Positions 1 to 12,231 of a stretch of DNA of 64,000 nucleotides are shown here, piece after piece. The stretch is from Apostichopus japonicus. Lineage: Eukaryota > Echinodermata > Holothuroidea > Aspidochirotida > Stichopodidae. The notes under the pieces were generated by a model, which searched no databases, was not told the origin of the DNA, and saw only the letters and a list, made by a program, of their open reading frames with translations. Location of the stretch: the NCBI RefSeq assembly GCF_037975245.1, contig NC_092576.1:44151611-44215610 (forward strand), in the 5' to 3' direction. Numbering within the stretch: the stretch's first letter is position 1; each line of letters starts with the position of its first letter. The translations under genes and the position numbers were made by a program.

Positions 1-190
1 CCAAACAAAACTAGCTTTCAGCCATATCCTGTGTATGAGCTAATGAACCAGTTCCTTGGCATGTTGGCCATACTCAAGGAATAAAGATATATCACAATGG
101 GCAGTCACCGTTACTTAATGAACCTGTTCTTTGACATGAACTAAATATTTAGACATTTATACATGAAAAATGATACTCCTCCAAACTCAC

Positions 191-684
191 GCCTTCGTAA
201 AACAGCAAGTTCTTTCATCTTCGTCTCCTACGATATCCATCACTCGTCCAAACCTTAACAATGTCTTATCTGGAACGGCATAGTCTTCAAAACTTTCTTG
301 TGAAAGTGCCTCTAAATATTCCTTGATATTTCTCTCTTTAGGTGATATCTTATCTTCCGTTTTGCTACCTATGTCCCTCTGAGGTTCTAGATTTGATATC
401 CTAATTGATTCTGAAGTATTTTGGATATCTGCTTCAGATTTACTCCTATCATTGATATCACTTGTATCTGTCCTTCCTGGTGTACTTTCAACTTCTTGCA
501 AATTATTCTTATCTAAGTTACTATGGCAACATACATTTTCTGACAGAATCTGGTGATTGAGTAAAGTATTTTCTTCATTCGTCAAAGTCGTTTCCTTGAA
601 TATCAGAGGTTGCTGTTTAGCGAGTAAAAAGTAACGAAGTCTCTGATTGGGAACTCCTAAATCTGTCGGCGAAAGTAAGAATTC
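191..684 (-). CDS. TRDMT1: TRDMT1 large exon, target-recognition region and CFT motif
   Basis: The acceptor is TCTCTCTGCAG|GAA and the donor AAGGC|GTGAGT. The 494-bp exon encodes EFLLSPTDLGVPNQRLRYFL, then a polar family-variable loop, then TLLRFGRVMDIV and CCFTKA. The Cys-Phe-Thr triplet is diagnostic for DNMT2 enzymes. It ends in phase 2, so the next exon lies outside the window. Confidence 0.96.
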
Positions 685-3600
685 CTGCAGAGAGAAATGG
701 AATATGACCTAAGACACATGATCAGTAGCATTATCACATTAGGCAGATCAATATCAGGGTGTAGGCTCAAAATCACAGGGATCTATCATATTAAGGATGA
801 GATCTTATGTCATACTCAGCTGGTACCTGAGATGTCACAAAATACACCCAAAATGAAATGTATTTTATATCATACTCAGCTGGTACCTGAGATGTCACAA
901 AATACAAAATACACCAAATTAAATGTCTTATGTCGTACTCAGCTGGTATCTGAGAAGTAACAAAATACACCCAAAATTAAATATATGTTATTTCATACTC
1001 AGCTGGTACCAGAGATGTCACAAATTACAAAATACACCCAAAATTGTTGACAAACATGATAGGCACATGTTTGTAGCTGTTCAGTAACTTTTGATATCAT
1101 GCATTACACAGCATATCCAACATTATCAAGAAAACCTACACAAATTGATGGGAAAAGTAGGTAAAAATAGGATCGTACAATTATAGGATGGCTGAAAAGC
1201 CTTCACTAAAGAAAAGAGATTTACCTTGTATGAATAATGACACTTCTTCAAAACGTCAACCAACTCATTTCTAAGAGAGGAAAATAAATGATTAGATTAT
1301 TTTCTGTACGTGATTCCTCCAGGCATTTCGATTCTCACATTTTTGTCCTGATTAATGCAGAATGGTCAAATTGCTATAAGATGTACCTAGCAATCTTTCT
1401 ACACACGAATCTTAATATTTGTCATTAAAGCTATATATTCCATAACTGCTACACAAGATTTGAACAGTAAATTATTCTTGTACTGATGACATTTTATTTA
1501 GAAACATGATTATGATTGCAGGAACAAATTTAACAACTTCAACGTCTCCCCCCCCCCATAGGCCAATATACGGGCATGACACTAAGCGGCCACATAACCC
1601 CGTTTATTGGCTCATGGGGATAACCAAATTTATTAAAACTTAAACCTTGCATTGGGTGTCTATCCAATCAACATTTTACACTCATGTTAGTTTTGATAAA
1701 CATACTTTTAAAATTCAATGACCTGGAACAAATACATACTTTCACTGAATAATACTCAAAGGTAAGGGACAACAGTCCTGTAGGAAAACTAACTTTATTG
1801 AAAATGAGGGGAAAAAAAACAAAGCAAGCCCAAATATTTCAAACTTCGACTCCCACCTGGTATCAGAACTTTCAAATCCTTTCACATTTTCTACGAGAAT
1901 ATATCCAGGCTTCTTGGTCAATCTGGAATAGAGATACATCAAGGAATTAATGAATTCTCATATTTATGAGATGATTTAGGAAGAAAACAAATTTAAGAGT
2001 GCAAAATTGGGACATGGTAACATAATAACCTCAAGCCTGACCAATGATCTACACACCCCTGAATGTAACATAGTAAAGCAACTAGCCTTAGATATGTAGG
2101 AAACTGGCTGCTCGTGAAGGGGGGCAGGTATGGGGCCTTTTTGAGGGTACTGCTTTTATTATCTAGTTTGCAAGGGTGTAAAGTTCATCTGCTTTATCTT
2201 TATCCTTCAAAACGCATACTTTGCACATTCGTCAAACAACTTGCTTCGGGACTCTCCCAGTAATCTTCAGTTTACTAGAAAATTCAGCCTTCGTAGCTTG
2301 CTAACTTTTTATCTATGAACTCTTGGCCTTTCATACACACTAACTCACTCAGGATTCTCAGCCTTCCTTAGTAACTCACTTGGAACTCTTGGCATTCCTG
2401 AATAAATCTATCCTACTAAGTAACTGAATGGACTCTTAGTCATTCTATGTAATAGACTGAAGAATTACCAGAAATCCCCTCCTCACCTACTAATAACCCA
2501 CTACATAATATCAGTATCAGTCATTCTATGTAATAAACTGAAGAATTACCAGAAATCCCCTCCTCACCTCCTAATAACTCACTACATAATATCAGTATCA
2601 GTCATTCTATGTAATAAACTGAAGAATTACCAGAAATCCCCTCATCACCTCCTATTAACTCACTACATCAGTATCTGTAATTCAATCAAGTTTTTCTTCT
2701 CCCTTTAGTGACCCTGAGATCTCTGAAGTCAATAACATTCCTGAGCAATCCAGTGACAATCTAAACCCTTTAAAATATCTACATCAGAACTCTCAACTTT
2801 TCAGAGTTACCCACTCTAGACTCTCAACAGAACATTTTGAAGAAGTAATTGATGTAAACAACAACAACAACTGTTGATAGATTAGATTGAAATAAATAGA
2901 GGCCATGCAATGGAGAAGAAAACAAGAGAAATTTAGAATAAATCTTTGTGTCATAAAAAGGTTTAAAAGGACCGTAAAATAACTTACTGAGGTAATGTTT
3001 GGAGTAGATAAAGAAAACTGGATGTCCTGGGGTCACTTTTATCTCCTTTAAGACCAACCCTGAGATATAAAATAAACAAAACAGCTAGTTAAAAGTAAAT
3101 AAGATTGTAATTTTTCTGTACAGGAACTTGTTACTTCTTTATTATGATACTTATTATTCCTGTAAGAGTGTGCTCAAGTTAAAACAAACTGCTTAAAAGA
3201 TCTTACAAAATGTTACAATGTTTCTCTATTCATGAAATGTTGTGATTTGTGCATAACAAATCATTGACCTCAGCCTAAGTATAAGACACCAATGTGGTTC
3301 TCACCATGGTCTGAATTCACAAAATGTTGAAAATTTTCAGGAACGGTTGTGTCCCACTATTTGGTATTATACTTTTCCATTACTGTACTTAGGTACAGTG
3401 ACACATGCTAACAGGATAAATTATATTTCCTTAACCGGTTAAGGTCACCAAACTGACAATTTAAATAGATACTTTGTATTTGGGTTATGACCTTCCATTA
3501 CTCCAGTCATGTTCTATATTGTTATTTCCTTTTACTTTGTTTCAATCCACCAACCGTTCTAATTACAGTTGGGATAGTTTCCTTATGCTAATACCTCTCT

Positions 3601-6600
3601 AAACTGTCCTCCCATATCATGCTTGAAAGCACTCATAATGACAGTACAAGCAGTTCCAAACGTTTATCTGATAGAAACATGATATTCATACTGCTCATAC
3701 TGACAGTATAAGTGCTCTGATGCATAACATGACAGTACAGTATAGAGAAAAAATAGTCCAAACTGGAGTACTGTATAACACCAGAGAGTATCCCTTTAAG
3801 TTGTAATGCTTTTAAGTACACAAAGTCTCAAGTGTCATTCTACCTTGATGTGGAAATAGCTACCTAACACTCTTATAGCCAAACATTCTTTACCTTCATT
3901 TAGGAGGCATCTAACCAAAGATATCACACTTTATTAATTACAAGGTCCATTACATTCATGAGTGTGCAGGAGGCAATTTTATTATTTGATCATTACCTTG
4001 TAAATGGTTGGCAAGGAGGACTCATTAGAAAAACATCAGCATCCCACTTAATGAAATCCTTTAAGGAAACAGACTAAAATAAAAGATAAAAATACAAATT
4101 AATTTATAGGAAATATCATCAAAACATGCTGTTAATCATACAATCATTAATAAAGATCTGTAATTAACATCTAACTTCAAGTTTGTGGTAGACCAGTTCT
4201 GGCTCTGACCCATAATCATTGATCAATTTCTTTGAATCTAAAAGAAAGTCATCATTTACGACAAGCACAACAAGAGTCAAACATTCAATTGCAGTGTTCC
4301 GTTAACGTGGCAAAGTTTTAAGGATTTTTCTGGTCACCCTCTGACAGCCAGGTATCACATTTTGACTTTCGGAATAGAAAATTTGGTTGACCGCAAAAAT
4401 GTTTCTAAATAACAGTGACCAAATAACAATGCTGCAGGAGAGATGGGTAGGTTTGATGAATGGAACAGCTATAAAAACACTGTAGGAGAGATGTGTAGGT
4501 TTGATGAATAGAACAGCTATATGTACACTGTAGGAGAGATGTGTAGGTTTGATGAATATAATAGCTATATGTACACTGTAGGAGAGATGTGTAGGTTTCA
4601 TGAATAGAACAGCTATAAATAAACTGGGAGAGATGTGTAGGTTTGGTGAATAGGACACCAATATGTACGCTGTAGGAGATATGTGTAGGTTTGATGAATA
4701 GAACAGCTATAAATAAACTGTGGGAGAGATGTGTAAGTTTGGTGAATAGAACAGCAATATGTTTATTTCAGGGGGAAATGTGTAGGTTTGGTGATAGAAA
4801 AGCTATATGTACACTGTAGGAGAGATGTTTAGGTTTGGTGAATAGAACAGCTATAAAAACACTGTAGGAGAGATTTTTAGGTTTGATGAATAGAACAGCT
4901 ATATGTACACTGTAGGAGAGATGCGTAGGTTTGATGAATAGAATAGCTATATGTACACTGTAGGAGAGATGTGTAGGTTTGATGAATAGAACAGCTATAA
5001 ATAAACTGGGAGAGATGTGTAAGTTTGGTGAATAGAACATCAATATGTTTATTTCAGGGGGGAGATGTGTAGGTTTGGTGAATAGAAAAGCAATTTGTTT
5101 ATTTCAGCAGAGATGTGTAGGTTGATGAATAGAACAACTATAAATACACTGTGGGAGAGATGTGTAGGTTTGATGAATAGAACAGCAATATATACCTGTA
5201 TACTAATTGAGATATGTGTAGGTTTGGTGAATAGAAAAGCAATTTGTTTATTTCAGCAGAGATGTGTAGGTTCGGTGAATAGAACAGCAATATGTACACT
5301 GTAGGAGAGATTTGTAGCTTTGATAAATAGAACAGCTCTCATAAAACGGTAGGAGATATGTTTAGGTTTGGTGAACAGAACAGCTCAATATGTACACTGT
5401 AGGAGTGGTATGTAGGTTTGTTGAATAGAAAACCAGATTTGTGGAGATAGCAATCATTTGACATAATCAGGGGCGGTGGGGGGGGGGGGGGACGGGGTTA
5501 GGGATAGTTACGATAGTTATGGTACAATCTGAATTTGATGTAAACCACTAGTTATCAGTCGGACAACATTCAAAGCTGATTTTGGTTGTTCGATAAGAAA
5601 TTTGGTCATCTTGGAAGACCATTACAAAATTTGCCCTGCATAAATATTCTCAAAAGAGCTAAAGTTCTATTGGAAAAGATAAGCTGTACCTAATGTTCAC
5701 CAATTAATCCAATTTTAGTAGTCTTCTCAAAGATTTTAAAGATCCTGATTTATAAACAAGCAATAAATATTAAAAAAAGAAAAATATTTTCCTTGAGTCT
5801 GTTCACAACAAGGAATATTTCATATTTTGTTATACCTCAATTGCCACTCCTAGGCATAAACCGAGCCATCATTTTAAAGCAAAGTAACAAATTAACAGGA
5901 ACCAAGAGCACATGTATAAGTTGTTAGAAACTTCAAAGAAATGTCATGGAAATGGACCAGCAAGCAGCATGTTCATGTTTGCAATGACAGGTACAGTACA
6001 AGGGAGTATATTAACATGTTATTACCAACTACTGAATATTCATAGATGTGAAAGCAATGAAGATATGCTTACTAATAGTCAAATCAGCTATCTATTGTAC
6101 AGTTTAAACCACCCCATCAGTTCCATGTTCTCACCCCTCCCCACCCCCTCCCCCACCAACCTCCCTAAAAGGTTAAAATGCAAACCAGGAAGACAAAACC
6201 AATAGCAACCAAAATGAACTTTACTAATTGTCAACAACAATGAGGCTATTCTATAATTGAAACCACTGCTCTACCCCAAACCCCCCACCCCTTCCCCCCA
6301 AAAAAGGAGAATAAAATGATAAAATATGCCAAAAGATGCCAAAAGAGACAAATAAGTTAACATGTTAGACTGCATAACTGTACCTGTATATTCCGTTGGA
6401 GTAAGTTGATATCTGGGAAATTATGTTTGTAAACTTTATTCGCGACCTCGTTGATGTCTACAGCAGCAACCACAGTGGAAGGTATTTCACTGACTGATGA
6501 GCAAGACAAAAGGTTTCATGAACATTTTCATTTTATGCATAACATATATAAACTGTAAAAAACTTTGATTTGTGTATTCCACAAATTGAAACAGCAGATA

Positions 6601-7693
6601 ATCTACTGTAGGCTACATGTAAAATCAGCTAGCTTACACAAATTCATTGATGTATTTCTGCTTGCTGGAGACTGAGCCATGTTGGGTACCAATGAATTCA
6701 CAAGTGTGTATACTGTATATTGTCTATAATCCTTATTCTTTTATCAACCATTTCCTTGTAGTAGGAATTTGGCATTGGAAGTTGAATTTTGAAGTCAAGC
6801 GTATTATCATCATTGTGACTGAAGGCGGAAAGTATGTATCATTTTGGGTGCACTGTAGGTCTACACACATTGCAATTGGTTCGATTGTAAACAATCAACT
6901 TTGTACATGAATACGATTTATTCAACCAACTAACAAGAGAGTGTATCAACTCAAAATGACAAACTTACAAGTAGAACCCTTCAATCAACATGTAAATTTA
7001 TTCCCCAATCTTGTCTTAACTACAATTCAGTCTGTCCAGCAAACCATCACATTTGAAGACGGTGTATCTACAGTATATCTTTCCACGCGAAGCAAATACA
7101 GTTTCACCGTTACATTCTTGTGTAAAATCCATTCCTAAAATGTACGTTTCCGCCATGGCAGAAAGGACCGAAACATATGGCGTTAAAGTATGGCCATATG
7201 TACCTATTGAGGAATGGCACTGGAACCAGTTGGGCATAGGGTAACAATTACGTTGGACTTTGACTTTGACTTTGACTTCTGAGTTTTATCTCGTTCTGGC
7301 AGGATCCAAACATCCATGAAAACCCAGTTATAGAAATGAATCGTCAAAACCCTAACCTACAGACCTTTAATCCTACTAACCTACTTTGTGGAGCATGACT
7401 ATTGTAACGGTACACTTTACCCTAACGTTAGGCCAGCTAACGAGGTACTGTACAGTACAGTTGGACTACAGTCTAGGGCCTAGCCTAGGTCCTATAAAAG
7501 GCTATAAGCCTCGGCCTGGGGTAGTTTCATTAGACCACGGCCTAGGGGCCTTACACTAGCTAAACTTACAGTATAAAAAGGCAACATAATCTTATCATAT
7601 CAATGTATAAATCTCACGTATCAAGGCGTAATGCATTCCACCAACGCCACTGTAAAATTCGACAACACGAAGTTGCTCAATAGGGGCTGCCAT
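191..7693 (-). CDS. TRDMT1: tRNA (cytosine-38-C5)-methyltransferase, DNMT2 family; seven exons, 3' end outside the window
   Basis: Joined minus-strand exons 7693-7618, 6493-6384, 4058-3997, 3059-2988, 1922-1857, 1270-1225 and 684-191 give one reading frame with matching splice phases. It contains the S-adenosylmethionine-binding motif (EFYSGVGGMHYAL), the catalytic-cysteine motif IV (SPPCQPFT), the ENV motif (ILVENVKGFES), the target-recognition segment (EFLLSPTDLGVPNQRLRYF) and the DNMT2-specific CFT motif (TCCFTKA). The family methylates C38 of tRNA-Asp, protecting it from cleavage. The C-terminal part (YG...GTGS and the final GNSLNV motif) must lie left of base 191; bases 1-190 are intron. 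About five residues expected between exons 2 and 3 were not found. The variable loop in the last seen exon is rich in Ser, Asp and Glu, as usual for the family. Identification is secure; small exons could be missing. Confidence 0.95.
806..1044. repeat. Tandem array, about 60 bp x 4
   Basis: Four imperfect units begin CATACTCAGCTGGTACC, followed by GAGATGTCACAAAATACA. The array lies in the TRDMT1 intron between the 46-bp exon and the large exon. Open frames across it are repeat artefacts. Confidence 0.9.
1225..1270 (-). CDS. TRDMT1: TRDMT1 short exon (46 bp)
   Basis: The acceptor is CCTCTCTTAG|A and the donor TACAAG|GTAAAT. The first base completes the Arg codon of the previous exon. The remaining 15 codons read NELVDVLKKCHYSYK, aligning with the family segment before EFLLSPT. 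It is too short to appear as an open frame on its own. Confidence 0.92.
1857..1922 (-). CDS. TRDMT1: TRDMT1 coding exon with the ENV motif
   Basis: The acceptor is CTATTCCAG|A and the donor ACCAG|GTGGGA. Its 66 bp encode LTKKPGYILVENVKGFESSD, which carries the conserved ENV of methyltransferase motif VI. Phases match both neighbours. Confidence 0.95.
2439..2675. repeat. Tandem array, 81 bp x 3
   Basis: The string TCATTCTATGTAATA recurs at about 2440, 2521 and 2602, each followed by CTGAAGAATTACCAGAAA. The units are nearly identical. The array sits in a TRDMT1 intron. No coding content is seen. Confidence 0.9.
2988..3059 (-). CDS. TRDMT1: TRDMT1 coding exon after motif IV
   Basis: The acceptor is TATCTCAG|G and the donor CTCA|GTAAGT. 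Reading after the completed Arg codon gives VGLKGDKSDPRTSSFLYLLQ, aligning with the family segment I/VGxxGDxxDxRTxSF. Length is 72 bp, leaving CA for a Gln codon completed by the next exon. Confidence 0.93.
3997..4058 (-). CDS. TRDMT1: TRDMT1 coding exon with the catalytic PPCQP motif
   Basis: The acceptor is CCTTAAAG|GAT and the donor ACAAG|GTAATG. The 62-bp exon reads DFIKWDADVFLMSPPCQPFT plus AG of an Arg codon. The Cys of PPCQP is the catalytic nucleophile of motif IV in the family. It enters in phase 0 and leaves in phase 2. Compared with the vertebrate protein it starts about five residues late relative to exon 2. Confidence 0.95.
4432..5425. repeat. Tandem array, about 48 bp, roughly 20 imperfect copies
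   Basis: The unit is roughly GGAGAGATGTGTAGGTTTGA plus TGAATAGAACAGCTATATGT. It fills about 1 kb of the TRDMT1 intron between exons 2 and 3. Peptide repeats read from it (for example KPTHLSYSV) come from the array and are not a gene. Confidence 0.92.
6384..6493 (-). CDS. TRDMT1: TRDMT1 coding exon 2
   Basis: The acceptor ..CTCATCAG precedes TC, completing a Leu codon with exon 1. Then 36 codons include VVAAVDINEVANKVYKHNFP, matching the DNMT2 segment after motif I, where the acidic residue of VDIN contacts the SAM ribose in this family. The donor is CAG|GTACAG, phase 0. Length is 110 bp. Confidence 0.95.
7618..7693 (-). CDS. TRDMT1: TRDMT1 coding exon 1
   Basis: Starts at the ATG on bases 7693-7691 and reads 25 codons plus one base. 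The protein begins MAAPIEQLRVVEFYSGVGG, which is methyltransferase motif I with the SAM-binding F-x-G-x-G. The donor is C|GTGAGA. The start fits family length: human DNMT2 begins a few residues before the same motif. The open frame and the phase match to exon 2 support it. Confidence 0.95.
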
Positions 7694-8394
7694 TTTGTTA
7701 AAGTAAACGTTGACTGAAATTCACAGTCTTATTCATCACAGTTTTTGGTTTAGGAAACATTTGTACGGTGGTGTATAACGTCCATTGTATTACACTTTAT
7801 CTACAGCTTGACGACATCGTTCCGTTCACTTAATTACGAACTAAAATCGTCACTTTCCAAGCCCCTCAAGAACAGATAGAAGCTTGAAATCGGATTTATC
7901 ATACGCAAGTGACGCAGTCAGATGGAGAGAGAGGGAAGAAAAGCACCCAGCGGAAATTCTTACGATCGCAAGCAAGTATACACAAATCAGTGTTGAAAAT
8001 GAATGATAGTAGGCTACTGTTTTGCATAAAGCTCTCTAACCGAAAAAAACATTTTCTCAAAGGGAGGAGGTACCTCTCCCACTCAAACCCTTCCCCGAAA
8101 AGACGATTAGCAAACTTTTTTGCCCCCACCTCATCATAGGCGTCACCAGCAATTCTTTGGAGAAAGAGGGAGAGCTAAATATAACCATTAGGTATCGTTG
8201 ATCGATTTCGAAACCGACTTGCAGTGACTATAGCTGAGCAACGTGGTCCAAAAATAACAACAGCGGCAATGAACTTGTTCTCTCTGTATCACTATATACA
8301 CTATTTTGGGCCATGAATGCTATAGTCCTGGAAACTGGGTCAACTTTAGATAGTTCTAGTCGCCTTTTGGAGCAATTTTGACGAAGCGCATAAA
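7694..8394. other. Upstream region of TRDMT1, no gene seen
   Basis: This contains the 5' UTR and promoter area of TRDMT1. No convincing TATA box or divergent coding exon is visible. Two overlapping opposite open frames near 7.9-8.14 kb show no family resemblance and are probably chance. Confidence 0.5.
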
Positions 8395-8995
8395 GAGGAA
8401 TGGCACTGCTATTTTATTGGAATGTATCTCACGCCCCTGTCAGGGGTCACATTTCACTGGATTGTATATCAGGCCCCTATAGCTGGGGTCAAATTTCACT
8501 GGAATGTATCTCAGGCGCTTAGCTGGGGTAACATATCACTGAAATGTATCTCACGCCCCTAGCTGGGGTCACATTCCATTGGAATGTGTCTCAGGCCCCT
8601 AGCTGAGGTCACGTTTCCTGGAACTTGATATGTATCTCAGGCCCCTAGCTGGGGTCACATTTCACTGGAATGTATCTCAGGCCCTATAGTTGGGTCCCGG
8701 AGTCGATTCTTCCGAAATGTATATCAGGCCCAGGCTGGGGTTACATTTCACTGGAATGTGTCTCAGGCCCCTAGCTGAGGTCACGTTACCTGGAACTTGA
8801 TATGTATCTCAGGCCCTAAGCTGGGGTCACTTTTAACTTGAATGTATCTCAGGCCCCTAGCTGGGGTCACATTTCACTGGAATGTAGCTCAGCCTCTAAC
8901 TGGGGTCACATTTCACTGGAATGTATCTAAGACCCATAGCTGGGGGAATATTTAACTGTAATGTATCTCAGGCCCTAGTTGGGTCCCGGAGTCGA
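8395..8995. repeat. Tandem array, about 40 bp, about 14 copies
   Basis: The unit resembles TCACTGGAATGTATCTCAGG followed by CCCCTAGCTGGGGTCACATT. The segment CCCCTAGCTGGGG is a short inverted repeat in each unit. Some units carry a variant ending TGGGTCCCGGAGTCGAT, at about 8690 and 8980. Confidence 0.93.
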
Positions 8996-10015
8996 TCCTT
9001 CCGGAAGATAAACGTTTTCAGATGTCAGCCTTTTTTCTCTCGTATATTGAAAGATTTAAGCACAAAATGCACGTGTTAGGGAGAAATACAATTTCTTAGG
9101 ATTTTTTTTTCAATATCCTGGCCGGAGCATCCCGGGGTGAACCATCAGAAGTTGTTGGATTTTGAGATATTTGTTTTGCTCTCTCCATGGTAACGAATTT
9201 AAAGCAATAAAAGGACATGTCAGAAGGAGGAATATAAGTTCTGTAGAAGGTATTCCAAACCTGGAAGCTGCAGTGCTTTCAGATCTGTTGTAGCTATTTT
9301 AAATTGAGCACAGATAAACATTCAAATCAATGGAATGTATTTCAAAGCCTCTTGGGAGGGGGGGGGGGGCGTAGTCCAGGGGAAATCCCTCAGATTGTGA
9401 TGCATTTTGTTAGCCTTATATAATTCATATAAAAGAAAATTTGACGTAATGGATAATCAAGTTTGCTATACCTTCAAGTTCTCTGGGAGGAGGCAGGAGG
9501 GTAAGCAATATGTTTGAAGGAATGCCCCCCTGGTCCCCCACCCCTATAATTTATCACAGTGGGTAGAGCTTATCTTGTATCATGAAAAGTAGTACCAATG
9601 TATTTTTTAATTAAATGTAAATTCCCTGACACAATTGGCTTTAACCCATCACATAACGACTGCTGGCTTAATTCTCGCCTGTCCTACCTACCACATGCAT
9701 GGTAGCTGACGACTGGGCGCAAATACATTGGCATTTGTGTATAGACTTTACAATTCGACAACAGAAACATAACTCCAAGTTTGGGAAATAAATGTTATTA
9801 GAAATTAAAAATAGTTAGACTATATCTTCAAGTTAGTACCTGTGCTAACACTAACACTGAATTAGAATATAGTAAGTAGATGAAGAAAGGAAACGGATCA
9901 CAGAATCTTTTGATTTGATTTTTCTTATTTTACAACTCATCATCACGATCACATGGCGGTTCTGACGGGACAAACAAGTTTTAGATTTATTGCTTTAATA
10001 TAACACGCATTCAGA
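8996..10015. other. Noncoding interval
   Basis: AT-rich sequence with a run of G at about 9358-9370. No exon pair, RNA gene or element boundary could be supported. Confidence 0.4.
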
Positions 10016-10023
10016 CAATTCGA

Positions 10024-10548
10024 CAGTGGCGGAGCTAGGGGTGTGGGTCAGAGGGGCGAGAATGGTCTGTAGGGGCGCTTTCGACACTATCTAAGCGGAG
10101 CGCCATCACAGGTTGGCGCGGATCGTACAGAAATATTTTGAGTAAAGATACTCCCTAGATCGCCGGAAATGACCCTTTCCAACACACTGATCACTGAGCG
10201 GCGTATAACGTACACTGCATGCCGACTTAAAGTGTATTACTATTTCAGCCACTGCGCGTGGCGTATCGTCTAAAAATAGATCGAAAACCCCATACAGTTC
10301 TTGGAAATGGTTTCGTACAACAGAAGTGTCGATAATTAAAGATCGCCGTTAGATCATTTGTCAGAAAATTACACCAACAAAATTGTGACAAATGTCAATA
10401 GGTAGATCATAGATGGAAACGCAATAAAAAAGTCAATAATCGCGAATAAGTAAAAAGTGTTAAAAAGCCGAAAAGGGCGCCATCAGTCCATTTGAGTCCG
10501 TCAAGAGGGCATCCGCCCCTGACTGTATATATGGAAGCTCCGCCACTG
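10024..10548. mobile_element. hAT-type MITE with terminal inverted repeats and 8-bp target duplication
   Basis: The left end CAGTGGCGGAGCT and right end AGCTCCGCCACTG are inverted copies. Both sides are flanked by the same 8 bp, CAATTCGA (10016-10023 and 10549-10556). An 8-bp duplication and CAGNGGCGGA-like ends are typical of hAT superfamily elements. No transposase is encoded. The interior holds the TCTAAGCGGAGCGCCA...GGTTGGCGCG module shared with three other sites in the window. Confidence 0.93.
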
Positions 10549-10556
10549 CAATTCGA

Positions 10557-12231
10557 TACCTGTTAAAATTAGTTTAAGTCATTAAATATCGTGTTTTTGA
10601 AGAGTTGTCAAGTTTAGGATATAACCCGGTATATTTATCATTTGATAATATTGTTTTATATCGGGTAATATATGAAAGAAAGAACATATTCACGAAAGGC
10701 GGGTTTAGAGTTAATTTTATTAACCGTACGATTGGTTACAATGTTATGTGTGTAATGTTAGGATATATCATGAATGGACATGTGTATTTGGTTTCCAAAC
10801 CAGGAATTACAAAGCGTTTATTAAAGCCAACATGAAAGAAATATGAAATAACTTCAAACCGGTAACAAAATAATGATATTCATCGGTAGAATTTTGACAA
10901 TGTATAAAATATTCTATAAAATTACTAAAACTTTAATCAGCTGTTTCTAATGAAGTTTTGAATTATTATTGGTTTCAGCCCTGAACGGTGGGTGTCAGAG
11001 CGGGAGGGGACAAGCCTGATCGGTTCGTGCAGGTTAGCAAAACATTTTTTTTAAGCTACGTGGGAAACTTAATTACTTAAATACTGGGAGGCTGCTCCAG
11101 ATTAGGCAACCCGGGAAGAGACTGTATAAGCTAAGAAAACAAAAAAACACTAAATAACCTACAAGACCTGCCATTTATAAGGGTACGATCATTAATTTCA
11201 AGCTTCAGTACACAAAATGTTCCGATTGTCATGATCTTGTTCGTTTCATTATTTGAATGTCATAACAGTCACGCCATCCTATTATCCTAGTACACTATTA
11301 TCTATACCTGTGTTACAAATTGTGATAATTTCAGCTATCGATATATCAAAAATGCAAGGTAGGAATTGTATGAAAATTTCACCAGGATGCTTAGTGTATA
11401 ATCTTATTTAATTAGTCAAGATATATTTTACTCTGGGTTATCCTTTTTAAGATTGGCGACTTTGCAGTCTATTTTGAGCCAAGATGTAACTTATCAAACT
11501 CGTCTATAGAACAGAGTCATCAAAATGTAGTAAACATTTAATGAAAACAAATGAAAATTAAAAATATGATTTCTACTGAAGAATATAACGTTATTAGAAC
11601 CATTCTGTATGGTTCAATTCCTGTTGCAATGCTATCTATCATGATACCGACATTATGACGTCATACCAGCATTTAATGAGAGATTGTATGTTAAGCGCAT
11701 GATCAAAGCATTTCTGAATTGACTGTTACTGATGAAATGTTAGTCTTAAACGTTTATATCTTTGTCTGTCGGTGAATTATTGTAAGCATTATATTATTCG
11801 TGCGCTGATGGAGATCAGTCAATACAACAAATAGAATATGCCTTAAAATTCATCATAATAAACTAAAAGTATTTCAAATCATGATTTGAAATGGATAGAA
11901 CATACATCTGTAAAAACAATAACAAAGCGAAGTTTAAAAGGATAATAAAATAATAAAAACAAAAGTATTGAAACAATCGAAAAAGTTATTTAAGTATCAG
12001 TTACTTAATATACATTTGTCATTTGAAATCAATTGATATGACGTAACATTCACGCACCCTATTGTCTTCATGTTTTGAATGAAACTACACTGGAACATAA
12101 AGAAATGAAGAAATGCTGACTTAGAACAAACATATCCCAGATATTAATTAATATCACATGTAAGTCCTTGTAGTTCGATTTTAATAACGCAATGACATTA
12201 TAGATATACAATGAATGTCATTGAGTCTTAC
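10557..12231. other. Noncoding interval
   Basis: AT-rich DNA with no recognisable gene. An acceptor-like TTGGTTTCAG at about 10977 followed by a short open stretch to CAG|GTTAGC at 11031 (+) is isolated and not supported further. A TGACGTCA palindrome lies at 11656-11663. Confidence 0.35.

Noticed and set aside
697-960. 87-residue plus-strand frame with repeated YHTQLVPEMSQN
   Set aside because: It is a translation of the 60-bp intronic array inside TRDMT1.
4302-5304. Frames with repeated KPTHLSYSV and CVGLMNRT peptides
   Set aside because: They are translations of the 48-bp array in a TRDMT1 intron, with no splice or family support.
7016-7244. Overlapping frames on both strands near 7.0-7.2 kb, considered as TRDMT1 exon 1
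   Set aside because: The true first exon with motif I is at 7618-7693; these lie in intron 1 and lack the motif.
8395-8995. CRISPR-like array of regular 40-bp units
   Set aside because: The units are contiguous with no unique spacers, in a eukaryotic genome.
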